Positions 8,637 through 16,127 of a stretch of DNA of 37,538 bases are shown piece after piece. Made by a program: the position numbers and the translations under genes. Under the pieces are notes generated by a model. It ran no database searches. It was given only the letters and a program-made list of their open reading frames with translations, and was not told the origin of the DNA. This DNA is from an uncultured bacterium (GTDB lineage Bacteria > CSSED10-310 > CALFER01): positions 1-37,538 of the forward strand of contig CALFER010000057.1 in NCBI GenBank assembly GCA_937951895.1, in the 5' to 3' direction. How positions within the stretch are numbered: position 1 is the first letter of the stretch; every line of letters starts with the position of its first letter.

Positions 8637-10205
8637 TCAATTGTGGTTTACGAAATGCAGCCCTCGAAACTGATGATTGATCGGATTGTTCCCAGCGATC
8701 CCGTCAGCCCAGTAAATGGGAGCCGGAATCCGCGAAGGCAACAGACCGAGTATCGGCGCATAACATAAACCGGTCACGATTTTCAGCAACTCAAGTTCGT
8801 CGATTCCATGACCGTTTCGCACAACATCGATCCTGATCGGATTCAGTTGATGCGTCCGTACATTACCGTAATGAGCCAGTAAAACCAGTCCACCATGGTT
8901 CGGGATTCGACAGGCAGTTCCGGGCGGCACGAGATTCAATCCATCGCAGAACAACGGAACACCCGATTTCCGCACCTCGATAAAGCTGAATCCTCCCTGA
9001 AATGCTTCTTCATACGGATACAAAGACTCGTTTTCAAACATCCGGCCATCCCGAATGATCACCGGTTGATACCCATCCGGAAATCGCTTCCGAAGAACGG
9101 TCGTCAGAAACTTCAATGCATCCCTGAGACACTTCTCCGAGAGTGTCTCATCACGCGGTTGCCTCCCTTCCCAATACGCCAGCAAACTGCCGAATCGATC
9201 GACGGCAGTTCCGACAACAACCGATTCACCATCTTTGGGATGCCCCATATCAAACCCGATGAAGACAGGATTCGGTAAATTTGCGCCGAGTGGCAATCGA
9301 ACGCGATATGGTATTCCTCCAGCCAACTGAACCGCGATTATCGACATATCCAGCACTGACCATCTAAAATTCTGGTTATCAAGTGAAAACAGCCGATACG
9401 GAATCCGATGTCTGTCAAGTGTTACCAGACAACGCTCAATGTTCTCTGGAATGTAATCACCTTTTCTGCCCGATACACCGATAAATGTCACATGCCCCGG
9501 AGTCGGTCCGCTTTTTCTTGACTCGAACTCAGCCAGGGATTTCTCCAGCAGATTCTCACTGTGACACTCAATGGCGACTTCTATCTTCAGATCACGAAAA
9601 CTGCGTGTGAACTCCTCACGTAACTGCCCCGCTACAGCCGTTCTATCCGGTGGTGCGACAATCGAGATCATGAATCCATGTGGTGAACGGTACAACCCGC
9701 CATTTTTCAGATTGATGCTCATCTTCGTGTCACAGTTCTGCGGTGCGGAGATCGATGTCTCTACCTGAGTGAATGATCTCAGATTCTCCCAGATCTGAAT
9801 CGGAACAACCGGTTTCGAAGAAAACGCAGGCTGACGCAAGGAAAATTCCTGCATCAGCTTCAGAATCCGCTCAATACGTATCGGGTAATCATCAACTTTC
9901 GGTATCCGTCCTTCATCCAGGAAGTCTGTAAACGAAAACCGTGAGGGTAATTCCGCTCCCGGTTCAAAGAAGAAATATCTGGATGAGACAACGATGCGCG
10001 TATGATCAAATGGTGTTAGTTCGAATCCATGAACATAACTGAACCCATCAGCAAGATCGATACGCTCGTCGTGCTTCCAAAGTTTATACGGCCCCGAACA
10101 ACTGTATCCCGATTCTCTTGCGGTCAGTGAGATCGCTTCCGGTACAGCAGATAAATCCGGCAAGTCCGTATCGAACAAAGTCAGGAACGGATTTTCCAGC
10201 GACAT
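8637..10205 (-). CDS. ago: CRISPR-associated Argonaute (MpAgo-like, PIWI domain with DEDD tetrad)
   Basis: This 522-residue prokaryotic Argonaute probably cleaves nucleic acid guided by short RNA. The PIWI domain fills the C-terminal half. VFIGFDMGH supplies D319, RDETLSEK supplies E353 (the glutamate finger), VIIRDGRMF supplies D386, and PAPIYWADGIAG places D501 where the fourth catalytic residue sits, so the DEDD tetrad looks complete. The MID region is around residues 238-275. The protein is shorter than Marinitoga MpAgo (about 640 residues), so the N-PAZ part is compact. MpAgo-type proteins are known from CRISPR loci and use 5'-hydroxyl guides; whether this one does is inference. An AAGGAG site lies just before the start. 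It is divergent from the CARF operon and convergent with the type III operon. Confidence 0.86.
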   Translation of the reverse strand: MSLENPFLTLFDTDLPDLSAVPEAISLTARESGYSCSGPYKLWKHDERIDLADGFSYVHGFELTPFDHTRIVVSSRYFFFEPGAELPSRFSFTDFLDEGRIPKVDDYPIRIERILKLMQEFSLRQPAFSSKPVVPIQIWENLRSFTQVETSISAPQNCDTKMSINLKNGGLYRSPHGFMISIVAPPDRTAVAGQLREEFTRSFRDLKIEVAIECHSENLLEKSLAEFESRKSGPTPGHVTFIGVSGRKGDYIPENIERCLVTLDRHRIPYRLFSLDNQNFRWSVLDMSIIAVQLAGGIPYRVRLPLGANLPNPVFIGFDMGHPKDGESVVVGTAVDRFGSLLAYWEGRQPRDETLSEKCLRDALKFLTTVLRKRFPDGYQPVIIRDGRMFENESLYPYEEAFQGGFSFIEVRKSGVPLFCDGLNLVPPGTACRIPNHGGLVLLAHYGNVRTHQLNPIRIDVVRNGHGIDELELLKIVTGLCYAPILGLLPSRIPAPIYWADGIAGNNPINHQFRGLHFVNHN

Positions 10206-10267
10206 AAATTCTCCTTTTCATACTCGATTCACCGATGCAATTGTATCCCCCCAACCCGGTTTGAATC

Positions 10268-10296
10268 AATATAAAAGTCCCGATCTCACACTTCAA
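10268..10296 (-). promoter_or_regulatory. Predicted sigma70-type promoter of the Argonaute gene
   Basis: Read on the minus strand there is TTGAAG (10291-10296), a 17-base spacer and TATATT (10268-10273), upstream of the Argonaute start. The -35 box overlaps that of the opposite promoter. Prediction by eye only. Confidence 0.45.
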
Positions 10297-10320
10297 AACC
10301 CTGATCGATTCTGATATTCT
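10292..10320 (+). promoter_or_regulatory. Predicted promoter of the CARF/ATPase operon
   Basis: TTCAAA (10292-10297), a 17-base spacer and TATTCT (10315-10320) preceded by an extended TG lie 60 bases before the CARF-HEPN start. The -35 box shares bases with the divergent Argonaute promoter, so the two operons may be co-regulated. Confidence 0.35.
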
Positions 10321-10379
10321 GAAACATGGTGACATCAACTTGATCGCTGATCGAACACCATCACGACGAAAGGCACACA

Positions 10380-11321
10380 ATGAACGATAAAAACAGGGAC
10401 GTGATCGATTCATTCATCCGACGTCATCAGAACATCCTGCAGAATGAACTCGGAAATCTCGATCTGGTTATCGTCAATCTCGGAAAGCACGATGCCCTTC
10501 CGGCGGCGATGATTGCAGGATTGTCCCGACCCAGACATCTCTTTGTTCTGTATACGGCCGAAAGTGAACCCAGACTGCTGGATTTCGATACCATGGTCGA
10601 TCTGGGAATCGATCGCGTTACCAAAATCAAAGTCAGATCAAGTGATGCGCTCAACATATACTCCGCCGTCAGAAAAGAAATCGAAAAACTGGTTGCCGCG
10701 CCTTGTCGTATCCACGTCGACATCACCGGCGGAACGTCTGTCATGAGCGTCGCAATCGTCATGATCGCCGGGACGCTCCGAGGCACCATGAGCTACATTG
10801 AACACGAGATGGACGAGTCCCGAAAGCCAATCCCCTTCACAGGAAAACTGATCATTCTGGAAGATCCCACTCTTATCTTCGGCGAGTATCAGATGCCGCA
10901 GATACAGGAAAGCTTCAGGAACTACAACTATCGTGTCACCGTGAATCTGCTCCTGGATAACCTGAAAAAACTCAAGCCGTTTCAACACCGATATCCGGAT
11001 GTTTACAGCCGTTTCCTGCTCCGGCGGGAGTTGGCCGGCTTGTACGAAAGCTGGGAACGCTTCGACAACAGGTCCGCGCTGAAAACGTGTTCCGATCTGT
11101 TGGTACACAAGGAAACCGCACTGGATAACTGGCCTTATGAGAAACTATGCAAACACCATCATGCGCTGTCGCTTCTCAGTGAACTCGTTCCGGATTCAAG
11201 TGTGGGGTTTAAAGTGCTTTCAAATACCGGGTTGATCTCGGTTCTTCTGTCTTTCCTTCTGAATTCCGCCAAGCGCCGTCTGGTCATGGGTAGTTATTCA
11301 ACAGGCATTCTGTTCGCATAG
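10380..11321 (+). CDS. CARF domain part of a Csm6/TIGR02710-like protein, ended by an in-frame amber codon
   Basis: This 313-residue product contains an N-terminal CARF sensor domain: strand LDLVIVNLGKHDALPAA near residue 28 and the signature HVDITGGTSVMSVA at 112-125, which binds cyclic oligoadenylate in type III systems. A helical region follows. The frame ends with TAG at 11319-11321 in the middle of a conserved segment: AKRRLVMGSYSTGILFA, stop, RALEMSFQ. In TIGR02710-like proteins this reads roughly ...RR..GxY..A...YRALE..AQ, so the TAG sits where a tyrosine codon (TAT/TAC) is expected. The same frame continues to 11744 and carries the nuclease motif. TAG is used as a normal stop at 3649 in this window, so recoding is not general. 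It may be a nonsense mutation, a base-call error or programmed readthrough. Confidence 0.78.
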   Translation: MNDKNRDVIDSFIRRHQNILQNELGNLDLVIVNLGKHDALPAAMIAGLSRPRHLFVLYTAESEPRLLDFDTMVDLGIDRVTKIKVRSSDALNIYSAVRKEIEKLVAAPCRIHVDITGGTSVMSVAIVMIAGTLRGTMSYIEHEMDESRKPIPFTGKLIILEDPTLIFGEYQMPQIQESFRNYNYRVTVNLLLDNLKKLKPFQHRYPDVYSRFLLRRELAGLYESWERFDNRSALKTCSDLLVHKETALDNWPYEKLCKHHHALSLLSELVPDSSVGFKVLSNTGLISVLLSFLLNSAKRRLVMGSYSTGILFA

Positions 11322-11333
11322 CGTGCGCTGGAG

Positions 11334-11744
11334 ATGTCCTTCCAGTTCAGACTCGCTGCATACGAAATCGATACGTCCGAACCGAAGTACGATCGAATTG
11401 ATGAGAGATATCCTGAATGGCGCAGCAAATGCCGGACCTTCTTCGATCAACTCGGGAAATGTCCTGAAATCGCTCCGGAGAAGATCGCTTTGCTGCAGGG
11501 CTTTGCGATTCTCAGATCCATCGGCGATACGTTCGCAATATCCATCGACGTGAATCGCCTTGATAAAAATCTCACAATCAGGAACCAGATGCTTCTCGAG
11601 CACGGCTTTGCGACCGTCGATCACAAAGGTCTGGAAAAACTCATCGAGTTCACGACAACCGTCCTGATGAACCTGTTCAAACGGGAAGGCTGGGATTGGG
11701 AGGATGTCATGGATGCGACAACATTCACCGAATCGTTGCCGTGA
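11334..11744 (+). CDS. HEPN RNase part of the interrupted CARF-HEPN protein
   Basis: This is the continuation, in the same frame, of the CARF gene at 10380. An ATG occurs five codons after the amber codon, so the 136-residue HEPN portion could in principle be made alone, although no good ribosome site precedes it. The key motif is TIRNQMLLEHGF, an R-X6-H pair (R401 and H408 of the joined 454-codon frame), the catalytic signature of HEPN RNases such as Csm6 and Csx1. In an intact protein this domain would degrade RNA when CARF binds cyclic oligoadenylate. As written, the sensor and nuclease are separate chains. The next gene begins 32 bases downstream. Confidence 0.7.
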   Translation: MSFQFRLAAYEIDTSEPKYDRIDERYPEWRSKCRTFFDQLGKCPEIAPEKIALLQGFAILRSIGDTFAISIDVNRLDKNLTIRNQMLLEHGFATVDHKGLEKLIEFTTTVLMNLFKREGWDWEDVMDATTFTESLP

Positions 11745-11776
11745 AAACGTGTTGTGCACATGAAAGGAGCGTATCC

Positions 11777-12883
11777 ATGAAGAGGCCTACTTACATGATC
11801 TCACCATGCGGGGCCAGTATCCTCCTGCATGTTGCGGATCCGGAGAAAAGATCGCTCGTCACACGGTTTTCAAACGCAAAGACTCGCAACGACGTTCCTC
11901 CGACTGAAAGAGATTTACTCAGCGCAATTATCGATCGATCCCGGGAAATGATCATGAAAGCTTCAATTGCAGAAGCCGGAGTCGCTTCCGCTGAACTCAA
12001 GAGCATCATCCTGTACTACAATCAAGGCCTGAAATCGGCAAAGAACGATTCGCATTATCTGATCGCGTCCGATACCTGGCTGGGAGATGAAAGCGCTGAA
12101 CTCGTCAAGACCTGGATGACATCGCAGGGAATGAACAATGTCATCAAGGAGCGAATCAATGACCTTCAAACGGGAGAACTCGATGCGTTTAACTGCTCTC
12201 TGTCAGAGTTGCTGCAGCGTTTCTACGGTCAGGAAAACCAGTTGCAGAAGTATCATGTCGTTTTCAATCTGACCGGCGGATTTAAAGCGATTCAAGGTTT
12301 CATGCAGATTATCGCCATGCTGTACGGGAACGAGACGATATACGTTTTTGAGCGAAGCGATGAACTCATGCGGATTCCGGCGCTACCGATCAGAATCGAT
12401 GCCGATAATGTCATCCGGAACAATCTCTCTGTTTTCCGGCGACTCGCGCTCGAATTGCCAACCGATTTCGAGGGCGTCATTCCTGAATCTCTGGTGATGC
12501 GGATCGGTAACACGGCTTCATTGAGCATTTGGGCGGGTATCGTCTGGAACAAAGTGAAAAACACGATATACTCCGAGAAAGTATGGGAAGCACCGAGTCC
12601 CAGAATCAGGTTCACTGATACATTTCGAAAATCCGTTCAGTCTCTGCCACCGGACAGGATCGGCATCTTGAACAGACGTCTGGATGATCTGGCTCGATGC
12701 ATCGAAAAAGGTCTGGATTACAATCTTCGGAGTCTCGATCTGAAACCACTTCAAGGTAAACCGATTCCGGGATCAACACATGAAATCGATGCATGGAGTG
12801 ACAAGAGCGCTAATAGATTGTTCTGTCATTATGAGGAGAATGTCATTGTCATTGATTCATTGTCTGATAAGTTGAAAGGTTAA
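11777..12883 (+). CDS. cami1: CARF-RelE fusion, Cami1-like mRNA interferase
   Basis: This 368-residue protein has two domains. The N-terminal CARF domain starts with MISPCGASILLH and has the ligand-loop signature FNLTGGFKAIQGF near residues 163-175. The C-terminal 95 residues match the RelE/ParE toxin fold: RFTDTFRKSVQSLPP, then SLDLKPLQGKP, and the final strand NVIVIDSLSDKLKG. CARF-RelE proteins (Cami1) are cyclic-tetra-adenylate-activated ribonucleases that act on ribosome-bound mRNA, so this is a type III ancillary effector that would shut down translation. The start at 11777 was chosen for its AAAGGAG site (11763-11769). The specific ribosome-stalk contact of Cami1 cannot be verified from sequence alone. 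Confidence 0.8.
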   Translation: MKRPTYMISPCGASILLHVADPEKRSLVTRFSNAKTRNDVPPTERDLLSAIIDRSREMIMKASIAEAGVASAELKSIILYYNQGLKSAKNDSHYLIASDTWLGDESAELVKTWMTSQGMNNVIKERINDLQTGELDAFNCSLSELLQRFYGQENQLQKYHVVFNLTGGFKAIQGFMQIIAMLYGNETIYVFERSDELMRIPALPIRIDADNVIRNNLSVFRRLALELPTDFEGVIPESLVMRIGNTASLSIWAGIVWNKVKNTIYSEKVWEAPSPRIRFTDTFRKSVQSLPPDRIGILNRRLDDLARCIEKGLDYNLRSLDLKPLQGKPIPGSTHEIDAWSDKSANRLFCHYEENVIVIDSLSDKLKG

Positions 12884-12946
12884 AATTGTTTTCTGTTTGT
12901 GTTCAGCTTTACTGAACAGATCGTTCGCACATCGAATGGAGAGAGT

Positions 12947-14566
12947 ATGATCACTCACATCATATTGGAAAACTTCCGGAACTGGGAACAGCGAGTCGAG
13001 ATTCCTCTGGGTCGATTAACATTGCTTTATGGCCAGAATTCCGCAGGAAAAAGCTCGATTCTCTGTGCGCTGGATTTATTGATCCAATCGATGGAAAATG
13101 CTGACGGAGACGAATTTGAGATGCAGAACACCGGACATCGTACCTGTCTCGGTGATTTTGCCAACTTGGTTTATAAACACGACATCGATAGACCGATCCG
13201 AATCGGTGTCAGGATTTTGAATCAAGGGAAGGATCCGGAAAATGGATTGACTAACAACGATGAGCTAAGTTACATCGCAACATTCGTTAAAAGTTCCAGT
13301 GCGCGATCTCTGGGAGGTTGTGCGTCAGTTTCGATATCAGTTAATGATATGCGTTTGACTTTCAACCGCGACATTTGCTTTCCACAATACTTCTTGACGA
13401 GGCAGTCACTCGACAGTCTGTTTCTTTTTTTAGATTCACGGATCAATCATACCAAACGACCAGATTACAGCTGCGATGATTACTATACCGTGATGAAAAT
13501 AATACAGACTATCGATTACTTTGCACTTAAAAATGGTATTCCATTTGAAGAAAGACTGTATGACGAAGAGGCGATGAGGCAGTTAAGCGACTTGCCAGAA
13601 GGTTTCTCGAAAGAGAAATTTTACGAAATATATTTGGAAATAAGAAAAGCCTTAACACAAAGGTTAAAACGCTTTCACCAGCAAGTCACAACCGATTTAT
13701 TTCGGTGCAAGCACATAGGTCCTCTGCGAAAGAACTTGGGGAGGAAGTACTCGGAGATAAATGTAGCAGGAAACCCATACAATGTCGGCCATGAAGGAGA
13801 GTCACTCCTGGATGTTCTTTTGCATGATCATCCAGAAAGAGAATATACATTTAAAAGCATGAAGAAATACAAGGAAAGCAGAGGCGCATCTTGTGGATCA
13901 CGCACAATCCAAGAAATTGATGAAGCCTCAGTGATAGACGAAGATTCGCATTGTGAGATGTTAATGAAAGACCATTTAGCGGAGTTTCTAAAACTTGAAA
14001 AACCTGTAACTACAATGCTGGAGCGAACCAACAAGATACTACGAAAAATAAAGTTCGGTTATACACTGAAAGTCCGAGAGTTCTATGACAAAGCCTTCGG
14101 ACGGTTACGACTTGTGATGCTCCGGCAAATCTCAGATGGAACGATTGTCCACTTTGCAGATGTCGGATCCGGGATTTCACAGTCTCTCCCAATCATTGTT
14201 CAGGTCATCGCAAGCGATACTGGAATCCTCTGTATCGAACAACCCGAAATACACCTGCACCCAAGACTCCAGGTCATACTGGGTCAGGTATTCGCCGACA
14301 GCGTTGCTGAAAATCCGGGTTCACAGATCATCTGTGAAACCCATAGCCCGGAAATCCTTCTCAGGATTCTGAACCGGGTTTCGGAAAAGAAGCTGAATCA
14401 TAAAGACCTTTCAATTTGCTATGTTCACGGAACACAACCTAAAAACAGCCAGACAGGCAAATTCGAAATCATCCGTGTCGACAAGTCCGGCGCAGTGCTC
14501 GACGAATGGCCGGAAGGCTTTTTCCAGGAAAAAGAACAGGAAACACGCCGTTTCTGGGGATTCTGA
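12947..14566 (+). CDS. DUF3696-type AAA ATPase, copy 2
   Basis: This 539-residue paralogue of the ATPase at 6137 has Walker A GQNSAGKSS at residues 29-37, the same position as in copy 1. The Walker B segment is CIEQPEIHLHPRLQ, followed by ICETHSPEILLRIL, and the WPEGFF ending is also shared. It is about 60 residues longer, mostly in the middle, where there is a charged insertion around residues 290-345. The start at 12947 follows a GGAGAG site; the in-frame alternative at 12899 has none. It sits 63 bases behind the CARF-RelE gene and 3 bases before its partner, so it is probably co-transcribed with the cyclic-oligoadenylate effectors. Its role is inferred as the ATP-driven part of a two-protein defence module. 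Confidence 0.85.
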   Translation: MITHIILENFRNWEQRVEIPLGRLTLLYGQNSAGKSSILCALDLLIQSMENADGDEFEMQNTGHRTCLGDFANLVYKHDIDRPIRIGVRILNQGKDPENGLTNNDELSYIATFVKSSSARSLGGCASVSISVNDMRLTFNRDICFPQYFLTRQSLDSLFLFLDSRINHTKRPDYSCDDYYTVMKIIQTIDYFALKNGIPFEERLYDEEAMRQLSDLPEGFSKEKFYEIYLEIRKALTQRLKRFHQQVTTDLFRCKHIGPLRKNLGRKYSEINVAGNPYNVGHEGESLLDVLLHDHPEREYTFKSMKKYKESRGASCGSRTIQEIDEASVIDEDSHCEMLMKDHLAEFLKLEKPVTTMLERTNKILRKIKFGYTLKVREFYDKAFGRLRLVMLRQISDGTIVHFADVGSGISQSLPIIVQVIASDTGILCIEQPEIHLHPRLQVILGQVFADSVAENPGSQIICETHSPEILLRILNRVSEKKLNHKDLSICYVHGTQPKNSQTGKFEIIRVDKSGAVLDEWPEGFFQEKEQETRRFWGF

Positions 14567-14569
14567 TCC

Positions 14570-15484
14570 GTGAGTAAACGGAAAACATGGTGGTCCTATA
14601 GCCTGGATCATGACGCAATCGATTTCCTCCGACAGCCCGATCCCCTCCAACGGTCCATTCTCTGTAATCTCAAATCCTACTCGGAACACGGAGCACTCTT
14701 CGCCGCCGATCCCGACCTGCAGGACAAAATCAACCGGATCGTCCACCTCAAAGGTGTGTTCGACGGCATCCGGCGCCGTGGATACATTCTCGATCCATCC
14801 GACGCCAGCACTCTCTCGTGCGACGGACCGCACGGCCAGTGCCTCAGAAAAATCGACGAAACCGATATCTCACGGATTGATCAACGCCGCCAGACCCCCG
14901 ATCTCGATCAACTCGAATGGCCCCGTTTCGAAGAATTCCTGACGCAGTTCGTCAAAACCAATTCAAAACCGAATATCCAACTGCTCGTGGTCGACCGATT
15001 TGCCCTCAAAGGACAACCGGATCAGATCGAACGAAAACTCACGGTCGTCGCACGCCTCGTCACCATGATCTCCCGAATCCATGCCGCTGACAACCAACTG
15101 GTCCGCGAAGTCAAACTTATTCACAGCCGAGACAGAAAAAACATCAGCTCGGAGGAGTGCCGAGACATCGTCAGAACGCACTCCGGAAATCTGCCGAATG
15201 CCGTGCGCTTCCATTGTCTGCGTTGCGATCACAGGGAAATCCATGCCCGCTACGTCATCTGGCCGTGGTGGTACCTGATTCTCGACAAGGGACTCGATAC
15301 GTTCTGGATCGACGATCACGATCGCATTCGTCTCGACCAACCGGATGCATGGCTCGAACTCAGACCCTGGCCGACAGAGCCGCCGAACAGCTTCGTCCTG
15401 AACCAGGGATCCGAACGGGAAGTGCTCAGCATCACACGCCGATTCGCATCTGAATCCGACCCGGACGTTATATCGATCCCCTGA
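14570..15484 (+). CDS. H-x-R-Y motif partner of the AAA ATPase (possible PLD/MIT_C-like effector), copy 2
   Basis: This 304-residue protein starts at GTG, three bases after the ATPase stop. It is the counterpart of the protein at 7604. It has the same tryptophan-rich N-terminus (TWWSYSLDHDAIDFL), a core strand IQLLVVDRF near residue 136, and EIHARYVIWPWWYLILDKGLD near 224-244 with the H-A-R-Y motif at 225-228. The phrase followed by L-DKGLD recalls the HDR...GRGLD ending of MIT_C/phospholipase D-like domains. Base composition is GC-rich here and AT-rich in the first copy, so the pairs are old duplicates or came from different donors. No assigned function is claimed; a nuclease or ligand-binding role is inference. 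Confidence 0.6.
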   Translation: MSKRKTWWSYSLDHDAIDFLRQPDPLQRSILCNLKSYSEHGALFAADPDLQDKINRIVHLKGVFDGIRRRGYILDPSDASTLSCDGPHGQCLRKIDETDISRIDQRRQTPDLDQLEWPRFEEFLTQFVKTNSKPNIQLLVVDRFALKGQPDQIERKLTVVARLVTMISRIHAADNQLVREVKLIHSRDRKNISSEECRDIVRTHSGNLPNAVRFHCLRCDHREIHARYVIWPWWYLILDKGLDTFWIDDHDRIRLDQPDAWLELRPWPTEPPNSFVLNQGSEREVLSITRRFASESDPDVISIP

Positions 15485-15545
15485 CTCTCTCCGGTTGTCA
15501 GATTCCCGCCGCTCCTCCCGTTCAATGAACAAGGAGGATTCAACC

Positions 15546-16127
15546 ATGTCCAGACCCAAACATACCCGCCACCGGCGCGATAAAAAACCCAACAAACCGA
15601 TCGACGGAATCACCGACTACGACTTCCACGGTTTCACCCTGGCCTGCGCCATGGGCTCGTTCAAAACCCGCTACGAGTCCCACCGCCGCAAGGGCACCTC
15701 ATTCCGCGTCATCCATGGCTACGGAAGAGACTCTGCCCGCGTCAGTCTCATCAAAACATGGCTCAGGGAATTCCTCGTTCACCAGTCCAGACACGACAGG
15801 CTCCAGTTCACCGATCACCTCAACCCGGGCGCGACACTGATCCATCCCATCGATTCTCTCGTCGACGAACCGGGATGGCTCGACACATTCGCCCGCACCC
15901 ATCGCGACAAATATCCCGACATCTTCGCCGCTCTCTATAACAGGAATCAATCACACCAGGAAAGACTCACCGTCACGCTCCACGATATCCTGAAAAGTCA
16001 GGGTGTTTCCTGTAAGCCATCCAGACGCCACGACACCAGATGCCGTCGCACCTTGTCCAATACAGCCCGCCACGGTCCGATCGACGTCACGTCCACTGGA
16101 AATGCCCCCCGCACCCGATCCGTATAG
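15546..16127 (+). CDS. Smr-domain protein
   Basis: This protein of about 193 residues has a small MutS-related (Smr) domain in its N-terminal half: YDFHGFTLACAMGSF (the D-x-HG motif) and FRVIHGYGRDSARVSLIKTW (the IHGxG motif). Smr domains are typically nucleases or nucleic-acid binders. An AAGGAGG site lies at 15531-15537, fixing the start at 15546. The last 40 or so codons are Arg/Thr/Pro-rich and overlap the 3' end of the convergent helicase gene by 130 bases. This tail looks like antisense read-through rather than a domain, so the protein probably lost its original stop. It is the last gene of the CARF/ATPase operon by position. Confidence 0.72.
   Translation: MSRPKHTRHRRDKKPNKPIDGITDYDFHGFTLACAMGSFKTRYESHRRKGTSFRVIHGYGRDSARVSLIKTWLREFLVHQSRHDRLQFTDHLNPGATLIHPIDSLVDEPGWLDTFARTHRDKYPDIFAALYNRNQSHQERLTVTLHDILKSQGVSCKPSRRHDTRCRRTLSNTARHGPIDVTSTGNAPRTRSV

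Noticed and set aside
10084..10413. 109-residue minus frame covering the divergent promoter region
   Set aside because: It overlaps the start of two well-supported genes and the predicted promoters; composition is not protein-like.
10380..11744. Stop-codon reassignment (TAG as an amino acid) to explain the interrupted CARF-HEPN gene
   Set aside because: TAG ends the Csx19-like gene at 3649-3651 just before the next start, so TAG acts as a normal stop here.
14963..15613. 216-residue antisense frame opposite the second H-x-R-Y gene
   Set aside because: It mirrors a GC-rich gene that has a family relationship to 7604 and is coupled to the ATPase; the antisense frame has no motif or start signal.
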